Shown here in pieces: positions 16,088 through 24,388 of a stretch of 64,000 nucleotides of DNA. The notes under the pieces were generated by a model. That model saw nothing but the letters and a program-made list of their open reading frames with translations, did not search any database and was not told the origin of the DNA. This stretch comes from Paenibacillus tyrphae (lineage in GTDB: Bacteria; Bacillota; Bacilli; Paenibacillales; NBRC-103111), in assembly GCF_000722545.1 (NCBI RefSeq), contig NZ_JNVM01000004.1:1-64000 (forward strand), in the 5' to 3' direction. How positions within the stretch are numbered: position 1 is the stretch's first letter; each line of letters starts with the position of its first letter. The translations under genes and the position numbers were made by a program.

Positions 16088-17023
16088 ATGAGTTTTCTAA
16101 GTGATTTTCGCACAATGATGGTTGGCATTTTACTCGAATCATTTCCCTTTATTTTACTTGGTGTCGTGATTTCTGCTTTGCTCCAAACGCTGGTTAGTGA
16201 TCAACTGCTACAGCGATGGATACCGAAAAAAACGATTCCCGGCATCCTTTTCGGATGTTTGCTGGGTATCATTTTTCCGCTTTGTGAATGCGGGATCATC
16301 CCTGTTGTGCACCGGTTGATTCGCAAAGGCATGCCGCCTTATATCGGCATTGTGTTTATGATGGCAGGGCCGGTCATCAATCCGGTTGTATTTGCTTCCA
16401 CGTTCGTGGCCTTTCAGGCCCAACCAGAGATGGCTATCTCCCGCATGGTGCTGGCGTTTGCCGCAGCGGCCTTCATTGGGCTATGGGCTTCTCGGGGAGT
16501 ACATGCTTCTGCGCTCCGTAATTCAGTGAGCAACGCTAATGAACAGGCCGCTGCAGGCAAAAAAAACATCAAGCACTTGCATTCCAACAAAGCGCCAAAC
16601 GCAGCATGGAAAACGAAATTGCATGAAACGTTGGAGCATGCTGCCATTGAAATGTTTGATGTAGGCAAATATTTAGTTTTGGGCGCTACCGTCACAGCTT
16701 TGCTGCAAACCGTTGTAAGCAAGAAGTGGCTTCTTACGTTAAGTGATGGGGACTGGACCCCGCATTTGTTTATGATGGGGCTTTCCTATGTCCTTTCCAT
16801 TTGCTCCACGGCAGATTCTTTTGTCGGAGCTACGTTCATTCCCGATTTTAGTTTAGGTTCAGTGCTTGCTTTTCTCGTATTTGGCGCCATGCTGGATATC
16901 AAAAGCACTTTGATGCTGCTAAAAGTCTTTCGCCTCAAAACCGTCGCTACGGTTCTGATCATTTCAGCGGTCGTTGTTCTGTTGGGGTCTGTCGCCTTCG
17001 ATCAACTGTATATGCACTTATAA
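16088..17023 (+). CDS. Permease, UPF0718/COG0701 family (YcgR-like)
   Basis: A 311-residue inner-membrane protein with eight or so helices in two halves separated by a hydrophilic, Lys/His-rich loop (about 145-185). The first half carries the family signature 'PLCECGIIPVVHRLIRKGMP' (Cys-x-Cys-type motif, about 67-86) and 'MAGPVINPVVFASTF'; the second half repeats it as 'SICSTADSFVGATF'. COG0701 permeases include ArsP and B. subtilis YcgR, and are thought to move metals or metalloids. Ribosome site GAGGTGG lies before the ATG. It forms an operon with the next gene (18-bp gap), the usual YcgR-YcgQ arrangement. The substrate is not evident. Confidence 0.82.
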   Translation: MSFLSDFRTMMVGILLESFPFILLGVVISALLQTLVSDQLLQRWIPKKTIPGILFGCLLGIIFPLCECGIIPVVHRLIRKGMPPYIGIVFMMAGPVINPVVFASTFVAFQAQPEMAISRMVLAFAAAAFIGLWASRGVHASALRNSVSNANEQAAAGKKNIKHLHSNKAPNAAWKTKLHETLEHAAIEMFDVGKYLVLGATVTALLQTVVSKKWLLTLSDGDWTPHLFMMGLSYVLSICSTADSFVGATFIPDFSLGSVLAFLVFGAMLDIKSTLMLLKVFRLKTVATVLIISAVVVLLGSVAFDQLYMHL

Positions 17024-17041
17024 AATGGAGGCGGGGTCATC

Positions 17042-17947
17042 ATGAAAATAAGTTCCGCGTTTGTACATCGAACGATTCGAGCTGCGGTCTTGATCGCATT
17101 TGTTTTTTTTATCGTCCGGATTAGCCGGTCGGATGCGTTGAGCTATTATGTGGCTCCAAGAATGGAGCTTTGGGTAAAAGGTCTTGCCTTTGGTTTGTAT
17201 GTACTGGCCATGCACCAGCTTTATTTGGCGGTTCGAGATGTCTTGTCCAACAAGAAAACTGCTGCGATCACTTGTACTTGTTCATCACATAGTCACGATC
17301 AATGGAAACCAAGCGTTATTATCATGTATGCGGCTTTGATCGTTCCGCTTGTTCTTGCCTTTTTAATTCCCGATGCGGTATTAGGAAGTAAGATGGCGGC
17401 CCAAAAAGGGTTGAATTTAACCCCTTCAGGCATATTGCTTAATAGCAATTCCGGTGATGCAGCTCCAAACTTAACTCCCAATAATAAGTTACAATTGGAT
17501 TCGGGACCGTCTTTTCCGTTCAATGAATACATAAGGCCCTATGCCAAACAGGCTGCGGATATGTACAATCAGCCGCTCATTACGATTAACGATGATATTT
17601 ATATAGAATCGCTGACGTCGATGGACTTGTATCAAGAGCAATTTATCGGTAAAAAGGTGCAGATTAGCGGTTATGTTTACCGTCTCGACAGTATGAATAA
17701 AAACCAATTTGCCGTGGGAAGATTCGCGATGCGGTGCTGTGTCGCAGACTCCGTACCACTTGCTATCCTTGTAGAAACCGATACCTCCGAACAATGGCAA
17801 AACGATATGTATGTGGTCGTTCTCGGCACCATTGAAAAACGTCATTTTGACGGCAAAAGCGTATTGGCTATCGATGCCAAATCAATAGACACCCAAAAAG
17901 TGCCTACAAATCCTTACGTTTATGGGAATCCATATTTCGGGAATTGA
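17042..17947 (+). CDS. TIGR03943-family membrane protein (YcgQ-like)
   Basis: A 301-residue protein: two N-terminal membrane helices (about 10-28 and 40-62), a Cys/His-rich loop ('CTCSSHSHDQW', about 80-90), a third helix (about 98-116), then a large C-terminal soluble domain (about 165-300) with 'QISGYVYRLDSM' and 'RFAMRCCVADSVPLAILVE', the conserved twin-Cys segment of TIGR03943/DUF1980. Members are always found with a COG0701 permease, as here, and probably form one complex with it. AGGCGGGG lies before the ATG. The Cys pairs suggest metal binding. Its role remains unproven in the family. Confidence 0.82.
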   Translation: MKISSAFVHRTIRAAVLIAFVFFIVRISRSDALSYYVAPRMELWVKGLAFGLYVLAMHQLYLAVRDVLSNKKTAAITCTCSSHSHDQWKPSVIIMYAALIVPLVLAFLIPDAVLGSKMAAQKGLNLTPSGILLNSNSGDAAPNLTPNNKLQLDSGPSFPFNEYIRPYAKQAADMYNQPLITINDDIYIESLTSMDLYQEQFIGKKVQISGYVYRLDSMNKNQFAVGRFAMRCCVADSVPLAILVETDTSEQWQNDMYVVVLGTIEKRHFDGKSVLAIDAKSIDTQKVPTNPYVYGNPYFGN

Positions 17948-17964
17948 TGAAACAAAGATAAGGT

Positions 17965-17994
17965 TTGCAAAAGACTTCGTTCATCGCCTATAAT
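17965..17994 (+). promoter_or_regulatory. Sigma-A promoter of the TetR gene
   Basis: TTGCAA (17965-17970), 18 bp, perfect TATAAT (17989-17994). The -10 lies inside the palindromic operator, so the repressor would block its own promoter. Confidence 0.75.
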
Positions 17995-18018
17995 ACTGAA
18001 TAAAAGTTCAGTATTATA
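17989..18018. promoter_or_regulatory. TetR-family operator, copy 1
   Basis: A perfect palindrome with 12-base arms, TATAATACTGAA and TTCAGTATTATA, around TAAAAG. It covers the -10 of the tetR promoter. A close copy lies before the efflux gene (18684-18705), sharing the CTGAA-N6-TTCAGTAT core, so it is very probably the binding site of the TetR protein encoded between them. Confidence 0.85.
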
Positions 18019-18068
18019 CCGGTGTCCACCTTGAAAAATTTGTTATCCGGAAAAGTGGTGAAGTCGAT

Positions 18069-18668
18069 GTGAATAAAAAGAAACAGCAAACCGAGCAAAC
18101 GAAGAAGAAGATCGCCGATGCGGCAAGAGCTTTATTTGCCCAAAAAGGCTATAAAGCAACATCCATAGAAGATATCGTGAAAGCGACCGGCTGCAGCGCC
18201 GGGAACATTTATTATCATTTCAAGAACAAGGAAGGGCTTTTTTTATATTTACTTGAAGAGTGGAACACGGAATGGGATAAGACATGGCTGGACAAAGAAA
18301 CGCTGTACCCCACCACGATCGATAAATTATATGGCATGGCCGAACATTTGGCGCTTGATCAACTAAATCATCCGCTAACCAAGGCCTCTGATGAATTTTT
18401 CAACAACTCCGAGAAAGCTCCGGATGTAGAGGAGCGAATTCATGAAATGGTCAAAGGTTATCTTGACTTTAATCGGCAGCTGCTACAGAGGGGGATCGAT
18501 AACCATGAATTCGAAACCACCAATGTTACCGGACTCGCCATTATTTTGGATAGTTTGATGCTTGGATTGAATCAACATAGCCGGAGAATGGAAAGAGAGG
18601 AAGCGCTGGAGGCGTATCGATTGGCTATGGATGTGTTTCTGCATGGCATTACCAAGCCAACCCGCTAG
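18069..18668 (+). CDS. TetR/AcrR-family repressor
   Basis: A 199-residue DNA-binding repressor. The N-terminal TetR domain (10-60) reads 'IADAARALFAQKGYKATSIEDIVKATGCSAGNIYYHFKNKEGLF', a classic helix-turn-helix; the C-terminal helical ligand domain resembles the TetR_C_15-type of YfiR-like regulators. It starts with GTG preceded by GGTGAAG. It is flanked by two copies of the same palindrome, one over its own promoter and one before the MFS efflux gene 66 bp downstream, so it should repress both and be released by a compound the pump exports. The ligand is unknown. Confidence 0.9.
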   Translation: MNKKKQQTEQTKKKIADAARALFAQKGYKATSIEDIVKATGCSAGNIYYHFKNKEGLFLYLLEEWNTEWDKTWLDKETLYPTTIDKLYGMAEHLALDQLNHPLTKASDEFFNNSEKAPDVEERIHEMVKGYLDFNRQLLQRGIDNHEFETTNVTGLAIILDSLMLGLNQHSRRMEREEALEAYRLAMDVFLHGITKPTR

Positions 18669-18683
18669 CTTTTTTTTGCCGTT

Positions 18684-18705
18684 ATCCTGAATAAATATTC
18701 AGTAT
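18684..18705. promoter_or_regulatory. TetR-family operator, copy 2 (before the efflux gene)
   Basis: ATCCTGAA and TTCAGTAT around TAAATA: one mismatch from the inner arms of the palindrome at 17989-18018. It sits 30 bp before the MFS start codon and just after the tetR stop. Confidence 0.8.
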
Positions 18706-18734
18706 TTTTTTGAAGAAGTATGGAGGAATTAAGA

Positions 18735-19946
18735 ATGGGATTATTATCAAAAAATCGGGGAGCCTTACTGATCCTCATGTTCAATCTATTTCTGGTCTTC
18801 TCGGGGATCGGGCTTGTCATCCCCATTATGCCTAAGTTCATGGAAAGCTTGGGCATCACCGGGGGGATTATCGGCCTGTTGGTTGCGGCTTTTTCACTGA
18901 CGCAGCTTCTTTGTTCGCCGTTGGCCGGCCGGTTGGCCGATTCCTTCGGTAGAAAAAGGATGATTGTCATCGGCTTGGCCGTGTTCGCCTTCTCTGAAGT
19001 GCTGTTCGGGATAGCAAGTTCATCTGCTCTACTGTTTGTTTCCAGGCTGCTCGGCGGGATTAGTGCTGCGATGATTATGCCGGCCGTTATGGCTTACGCG
19101 GCAGATATCACGACAAAGGAAGAAAGGGCGGCGGGGATGGGCTACATTAACGCAGCCATTACAACAGGCTTTATTATCGGACCTGGTATTGGCGGTTATA
19201 TTGCCGAATTCGGCATCCGCGTGCCCTTTTTCGCCGCGGGGGTTGCAGGGATCTTCGCCGCATGTATTACATTGTTTATTCTACGGGAATCGCTCCCTTC
19301 AAAAGAGAATATAGCCGGTACTCCATCATCTGGCGCAAGAGAATGGGGCGGTCTTCTCTCGCAATTGAGATACGCTTATAGAGAGCCGTATTTTTTAAGC
19401 TTGATCATCGTTTTTGTCATGTCGTTTGGGCTTGCTAATTTTGAAACGGTCTTTGGACTGTTTGTGGATCACAAATTTGGGTTCGGGCCTAAAGATATCG
19501 CCTTTATCATAACGTTCGGGTCGATAGCCGGCGCTGTGGTTCAGGCTACAGCTTTCAGCTGGATACTGAAGCGTTTCGGGGAGCAACGTGTCATATCGCT
19601 CTGCCTGATCTTTGCTAGCTTGTTTATTCTGCTGACGCTTTTTGTTCACACATTCTGGTTGATATTTGCCGTTACCTTCATTATATTTCTGGCAATCGAT
19701 ATTTTACGGCCGGCCATCAGTACGCAAATGTCAATGGTGGCAAAAGATCAGCAAGGCTATGTTGCCGGCTTAAACTCTGCCTTTACCAGTCTCGGCAATA
19801 TTATAGGTCCTATCGTAGCCGGTTTTTTATTCGATCTGGACCTTAACTATCCGTATACACTGGCGTTCATAATATTGTTTATTTGTTTTGTTTTATCGGT
19901 AAAAGGTAAAAAGAACAACTCGCAGGAGGCGAATGCCGCTTCCTGA
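18735..19946 (+). CDS. MFS drug efflux transporter
   Basis: A 403-residue membrane antiporter with 12 predicted helices. The MFS motif A is present between helices 2 and 3 ('GRLADSFGRKRMIVIG'), and the antiporter motif C-like 'GFIIGPGIGGYIAEFG' lies in helix 5. It is closest in pattern to the Bmr/NorA/TetA-type DHA1 multidrug and tetracycline exporters. An in-frame ATG at 18720 overlaps the ribosome site; ATG 18735, 7 bases after GGAGG, gives the expected 'MGLLSKNRGALLIL' start. Repression by the adjacent TetR is indicated by the operator directly upstream. The exported compound cannot be told. Confidence 0.9.
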   Translation: MGLLSKNRGALLILMFNLFLVFSGIGLVIPIMPKFMESLGITGGIIGLLVAAFSLTQLLCSPLAGRLADSFGRKRMIVIGLAVFAFSEVLFGIASSSALLFVSRLLGGISAAMIMPAVMAYAADITTKEERAAGMGYINAAITTGFIIGPGIGGYIAEFGIRVPFFAAGVAGIFAACITLFILRESLPSKENIAGTPSSGAREWGGLLSQLRYAYREPYFLSLIIVFVMSFGLANFETVFGLFVDHKFGFGPKDIAFIITFGSIAGAVVQATAFSWILKRFGEQRVISLCLIFASLFILLTLFVHTFWLIFAVTFIIFLAIDILRPAISTQMSMVAKDQQGYVAGLNSAFTSLGNIIGPIVAGFLFDLDLNYPYTLAFIILFICFVLSVKGKKNNSQEANAAS

Positions 19947-20018
19947 TGGGGAAGAGCTGTTCCTACCGTCGACAATCGGCGGGGGAGTGGCCTTTTTCTT
20001 GCGGAGGGGCTAAAACCC

Positions 20019-21221
20019 TTAATCCGACAAAGCCTTCATAGACGAAAAGAAGCGGTTGATCGCAATCGATGCGGCGCCGGCAGCCGAGGAATTCATGCCC
20101 AGCTGTGCGTAGACGACGTTCATTTTTTGGCGATGGAACGAGAGGCTTTGCGAATTCAACGTTTCACGGATGGAATCTGCCATCCATTCGGATGCCAGGG
20201 ACATGCGGTTCCCGATCACGATGAGCTCGGGATTAAACACATTCACCAGATTTGTGATGCCGACCCCCAGCCAGTGTCCGGTGCTTGCAAATAGATCGAT
20301 GACCGGACGATGTCCCCGCTTGGCCAGGTGCAGCAAAGTGTTCAGGTTGATTTTGTCAGTCGCGTCGGCGACTTGAATTTTCTCGTCAATGAGCTGAAGG
20401 GCTTTCGCTTGATGGATGAGCGCCTTCTCCGAGGCGAACGTTTCCCAGCACCCGCGGCTGCCGCACCCGCAGAGGGGCCCATCCTGCGCCAGGGTCATAT
20501 GCCCCACTTCGCCGGAGAAGCCGGAAACTCCCCGATACAAGGCGTCGTTCAGAATAATTCCCGCACCGATCCCGATCCCGACGCTGAGATAAATCATATT
20601 CGAGACGGAGCGCCCGGCGCCGAATTCCTTCTCACCCAGAGCGCCGACGTTCGCTTCGTTATCGATGGCGATCGGGAGGTTGAACTCCTGCTGCAGCATG
20701 TCTTGGAGGGGAACGTCGGTCCATCCCAGATTGGGAGCGGACAGGACGTTACCTTGATCGTCGACCAGCCCCGGTACGCCGACGCCGATTCCAATTACGC
20801 CGTACGGAGACGTAGCCGTTTTTTTGATGAGCGAATGGATGCACTTCTTGAGCTTCTCCGTCACCGTCTCCACGCTCAAATCGGTCATTTCGATTTTTTT
20901 CTCCTTGACGACGGTTCCGCCCAAATCGGTGACCATCGCCAAAATATAATTCACGCCGAGGTCGACGCCAATCGCGTAACCGGCCTGCTGGTTGAACAGC
21001 AGCATCATCGGTTTTCTTCCGCCGCTGGATTCGCCAAGCCCGATTTCGGTCACAAAGTGGCTTTCGATCAATTCGGTGACAAGGGAAGACACCGTCGTTT
21101 TATTTAAACCGGTTTTCACGGAAATGTCCGCTCTGGAAATCGGGTAATGATGACGGATCGTATCCAGAACAAGGTATTTGTTTATTTTTTTCATCAATTG
21201 CAAATCGCCGGTGATTTTCAT
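20019..21221 (-). CDS. xylR: XylR, ROK-family xylose repressor
   Basis: A 400-residue repressor of the xylose operon. The N-terminal winged helix (12-70, '[27 protein letters not shown]') binds DNA. The C-terminal ROK domain carries '[19 protein letters not shown]', the sugar-binding '[12 protein letters not shown]', and the ROK zinc signature '[10 protein letters not shown]' preceded by the His in 'GEVGHMTL'. The reading frame could begin four codons earlier at a TTG that lies in the ribosome site; ATG 21221, 5 bases after GGAGG, is preferred. It is divergent from xylA, with the operator between. Xylose binding should release DNA. Confidence 0.93.
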   Translation of the reverse strand: MKITGDLQLMKKINKYLVLDTIRHHYPISRADISVKTGLNKTTVSSLVTELIESHFVTEIGLGESSGGRKPMMLLFNQQAGYAIGVDLGVNYILAMVTDLGGTVVKEKKIEMTDLSVETVTEKLKKCIHSLIKKTATSPYGVIGIGVGVPGLVDDQGNVLSAPNLGWTDVPLQDMLQQEFNLPIAIDNEANVGALGEKEFGAGRSVSNMIYLSVGIGIGAGIILNDALYRGVSGFSGEVGHMTLAQDGPLCGCGSRGCWETFASEKALIHQAKALQLIDEKIQVADATDKINLNTLLHLAKRGHRPVIDLFASTGHWLGVGITNLVNVFNPELIVIGNRMSLASEWMADSIRETLNSQSLSFHRQKMNVVYAQLGMNSSAAGAASIAINRFFSSMKALSD

Positions 21222-21297
21222 GCCATCCTCCAAAGCCTGCTATTTCGGTTCTTTTTCTTTATCATAACACGGATTGCAAAAAATAAAAGGTGGACTT

Positions 21298-21322
21298 ACT
21301 TTGTCTACTGGACAAACAAAGT
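21298..21322. promoter_or_regulatory. Xylose operator (XylR binding site)
   Basis: Nested inverted repeats TTTGTC/GACAAA and ACTTTGT/ACAAAGT lie centrally between xylR and xylA, in the place and with the TTTGT...ACAAA character of known XylR operators. A TTGCAA at 21274 with a weak -10 near 21297 would put the operator on the xylA promoter. Confidence 0.7.
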
Positions 21323-21377
21323 GTCCGATGCTAACATGAGGTTAAACCATTTTTCCAACATAGGGAGGAGAATCGAT

Positions 21378-22691
21378 ATGAGTTATTTCAATACGGTCAG
21401 CAAGATTCAGTACGAGGGGAAAGATTCCAAAAATCCGTTGGCGTTCAAGCATTACAACCAATCGGAAATCGTGCTTGGTAAAACGCAAGAGGAGCATCTT
21501 CGCTTTGCCGTTGCCTACTGGCATACCTTGACGGGCGGTGGCAGCGATCCGTTCGGCGCCGATACGGCCATCCGTCCTTGGGCGAACTACACCGGGTTAG
21601 ACTTGGCGAAGGTACGCGTCGAGGCGGCTTTTGAATTTTTTGAGAAGATCGGCGCTCCTTATTTTTGTTTCCATGACCGGGATATTGCGCCCGAAGGCGA
21701 TTCGCTGAACGAAACGAACCGCAATCTGGATGTGATCGTGGCCTCTATCCAAGAGCACATGAAAGCGAGCGGCGTAAAGCTGCTGTGGAACACGGCCAAT
21801 ATGTTCACAAATCCGCGTTTCGTTCATGGCGCGGCAACGACCTCCAATGCGGACGTGTATGCGTACGCGGCGGCGCAGGTGAAGAAGGGGCTGGAAACGG
21901 CGGTAGAGCTGGGCGCGGAAAATTATGTGTTCTGGGGCGGACGCGAAGGATACGAATCGCTGCTCAATACGGATCTGGAGCTTGAGCTGGACAATTTGGC
22001 GAGATTTTATCATATGGCTGTCGCTTATGCGAAGGAAATCGGCTTTACGGGGCAATTTCTAATCGAACCGAAGCCGAAGGAGCCGACGAAGCACCAATAT
22101 GATTTTGACGCCGCGACCACTATTGCATTCCTGCAAAAATACGGGCTTCAGGATCATTTTAAGCTGAACCTCGAAGCGAACCACGCGACGCTCGCCGGAC
22201 ACACCTTCGAGCATGAACTGCGAGTGGCCCGTTCGCATGGCATGCTCGGTTCTATCGACGCGAACCAGGGCGATCTGCTGGTTGGCTGGGATACGGATGA
22301 ATTCCCGACCGATCTGTATGCGGTTACTCTTGCGATGTATGAAATTTTGAAAAACGGGGGCCTTGGATCGGGCGGCGTGAACTTCGACGCGAAGGTCAGA
22401 AGATCGTCGTTCGAACCGGAAGATTTGTTCCATGCGCATATCGCGGGAATGGATACGTTTGCCAAAGGCTTGAAGGTTGCGGCAAAATTGATGGAGGACC
22501 GCTTTTTTGAGAAAATTACGGATGAGCGCTACAGCAGCTTCAAGAGCGGTATCGGCCTTGATATCGTGTCGGGCAAAGCGGATTTCCGCCAATTGGAGCA
22601 GTATGCGCTCGGCAACCAAACGATTGGCAATAAATCCGGCAGACTTGAGCGGATTAAGGCCGAGCTGAACGAGTATATCTTTTCCGTATAA
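21378..22691 (+). CDS. xylA: Xylose isomerase
   Basis: Converts D-xylose to D-xylulose in the cytoplasm; metal-dependent TIM barrel. The 437 residues match the long (class II) xylose isomerases. Recognisable: '[13 protein letters not shown]' with the catalytic His, '[15 protein letters not shown]' (metal site and Lys), '[19 protein letters not shown]', '[19 protein letters not shown]', and '[21 protein letters not shown]'. The open frame extends far upstream, but the ATG at 21378, right after GGGAGGAG, gives the standard start. It is followed by xylB after 36 bp, and controlled by the XylR operator just upstream. Confidence 0.97.
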   Translation: MSYFNTVSKIQYEGKDSKNPLAFKHYNQSEIVLGKTQEEHLRFAVAYWHTLTGGGSDPFGADTAIRPWANYTGLDLAKVRVEAAFEFFEKIGAPYFCFHDRDIAPEGDSLNETNRNLDVIVASIQEHMKASGVKLLWNTANMFTNPRFVHGAATTSNADVYAYAAAQVKKGLETAVELGAENYVFWGGREGYESLLNTDLELELDNLARFYHMAVAYAKEIGFTGQFLIEPKPKEPTKHQYDFDAATTIAFLQKYGLQDHFKLNLEANHATLAGHTFEHELRVARSHGMLGSIDANQGDLLVGWDTDEFPTDLYAVTLAMYEILKNGGLGSGGVNFDAKVRRSSFEPEDLFHAHIAGMDTFAKGLKVAAKLMEDRFFEKITDERYSSFKSGIGLDIVSGKADFRQLEQYALGNQTIGNKSGRLERIKAELNEYIFSV

Positions 22692-22727
22692 GCGGGGCGA
22701 ACGATCACTCCTTGGGGAGGATAGGGC

Positions 22728-24218
22728 ATGAAATATGTTATTGGGATTGATTTAGGCACCGGCTCCGTAAAAGCTCTTCTTGTCGATCAAGAAGGGAAGG
22801 TGCGCTGCGAGACGTCGCGAAGCTATCCGCTGCAGCACGTGCAGCCCGGATATAGCGAACAGGAGCCGGAGGCATGGGTAAATCAAACCGTGGACGGTTT
22901 GCGCGCGTTGGTGCAGGAGTCGGGAGTGGAGCCTAAGGATATCGAAGGGATCAGCTTCTCGGGACAAATGCATGGCTTGGTTCTGCTGGATGAACAAGGG
23001 CAGGTGCTTCGCCCGGTGATTTTATGGAATGACACGAGAACGACGGCGCAGTGCAGAACGATTGAAAGCAAGCTTGGGCCGAGGCTGTATCACATTACGA
23101 AAAATGCCGCCTTGGAAGGCTTCACGCTCCCGAAAATCATGTGGGTGCAGGAGCATGAACCGGAGGTATTCCGCAAAGCGGCGGTGTTCCTGCTTCCCAA
23201 AGATTATTTGCGCTACCGTCTGACAGGCAAGCTGCATATGGATATTTCTGATGCGGCGGGCACGCTGCTGCTCGATGTGATCGGGAAGCAATGGAGCCGG
23301 GAAATTTGCGGCGCCTTCGGCATCGACATGAGCCTGTGTCCGCAGCTTGCGGAATCGCTGGATTTCGTCGGCTGCTTGCTGCCGGAAATCGCGGACCGGA
23401 CGGGGCTTGCGCCGGATACGAAGGTGTATGCGGGGGGAGCGGATAATGCGTGCGGCGCGGTCGGGGCCGGTATTTTAAAGAAGGGCGACGCTTTGTGCAG
23501 CATTGGAACCTCGGGAGTCATCTTGTCCTACGAGGATCAGGAGAAGGATTTCGCGGGGAACATCCACTTTTTTAACCACTCGCAGCCGGGCGGTTATTAT
23601 GCGATGGGCGTCACGCTTGCGGCGGGATACAGTCTGGATTGGCTCAAGAAAACGATCGCGGCCGGGGAAAGCTATGACGCTTTTTTAGCGCAGGTTTCCG
23701 AAGTGCCGGCCGGCGCGGGAGGGCTGTTATTTACGCCGTATCTCGTCGGGGAGCGTACGCCTCATGCGGATTCGGTAATCAGAGGCAGCTTTATCGGGCT
23801 GGACGGCTCGCATCGGCGCGAGCACTTGGTTCGGGCGGTGATGGAGGGGATTACGTTCTCCCTTCGGGAGTCGGTCGAGCTGTTGAGGAAAGCGGGAGTC
23901 GAAGTAGGGACGATCGTCTCCATCGGCGGCGGGGCCAAAAATGAGGTTTGGCTGCAAATGCAGGCGGATATTTTTCAAGCTCCGGTCGTGAAGCTGACTA
24001 ACGAGCAGGGCCCCGCTTTAGGAGCGGCCATGCTTGCCGCGGTCGGCTGCGGCTGGTTCGGAAGCATCGCGGAGTGCGCTGACCGGTTCGTCGGCTATGA
24101 CCGGCAGTTCGAACCGGACCCGCAACGTGCGGCGGCGTATCAGGACTTATTCGGAATTTATCAATCGGTTTATGCCAGCACCCGGGATTTAAACCGGAGA
24201 TTACAGGCATATCGATAA
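22728..24218 (+). CDS. xylB: Xylulokinase
   Basis: Phosphorylates D-xylulose to xylulose 5-phosphate for the pentose phosphate pathway. A 496-residue FGGY kinase with the N-terminal phosphate loop 'IGIDLGTGSVKALLVD', substrate region 'ISFSGQMHGLVLLD' and 'ILWNDTRTTAQC', second-domain ATP site 'SIGTSGVILS', and the FGGY signature near 'GITFSLRESVELLRKAG', with 'SIGGGAKNEVWLQMQADI'. Ribosome site GGGGAGG. It is co-transcribed with xylA and ends before a strong terminator. No xylose transporter is linked; the sugar importer 3 kb downstream might supply xylosides. Confidence 0.95.
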   Translation: MKYVIGIDLGTGSVKALLVDQEGKVRCETSRSYPLQHVQPGYSEQEPEAWVNQTVDGLRALVQESGVEPKDIEGISFSGQMHGLVLLDEQGQVLRPVILWNDTRTTAQCRTIESKLGPRLYHITKNAALEGFTLPKIMWVQEHEPEVFRKAAVFLLPKDYLRYRLTGKLHMDISDAAGTLLLDVIGKQWSREICGAFGIDMSLCPQLAESLDFVGCLLPEIADRTGLAPDTKVYAGGADNACGAVGAGILKKGDALCSIGTSGVILSYEDQEKDFAGNIHFFNHSQPGGYYAMGVTLAAGYSLDWLKKTIAAGESYDAFLAQVSEVPAGAGGLLFTPYLVGERTPHADSVIRGSFIGLDGSHRREHLVRAVMEGITFSLRESVELLRKAGVEVGTIVSIGGGAKNEVWLQMQADIFQAPVVKLTNEQGPALGAAMLAAVGCGWFGSIAECADRFVGYDRQFEPDPQRAAAYQDLFGIYQSVYASTRDLNRRLQAYR

Positions 24219-24240
24219 CCAAAGCATCATTCAACTGCAA

Positions 24241-24279
24241 AAAAAGGGCGGACGAATTGGTATTCGACCTGCCCTTTTT
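24241..24279 (+). terminator. Terminator of the xylAB operon
   Basis: AAAAAGGGC (24241-24249) pairs with GCCCTTTTT (24271-24279), with further inner pairing (CGAAT/ATTCG). The A-tract and T-tract make it work in both directions. Confidence 0.88.
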
Positions 24280-24388
24280 CAGTTAGGAAATAAATGGGCC
24301 GATAAACAATTTTTATCGCTTTGCTGCCGGTGCGTACTGAATCTGCTACAATAAAGGCGGACATTTGATTTTATGGGAGGCCGGCACC

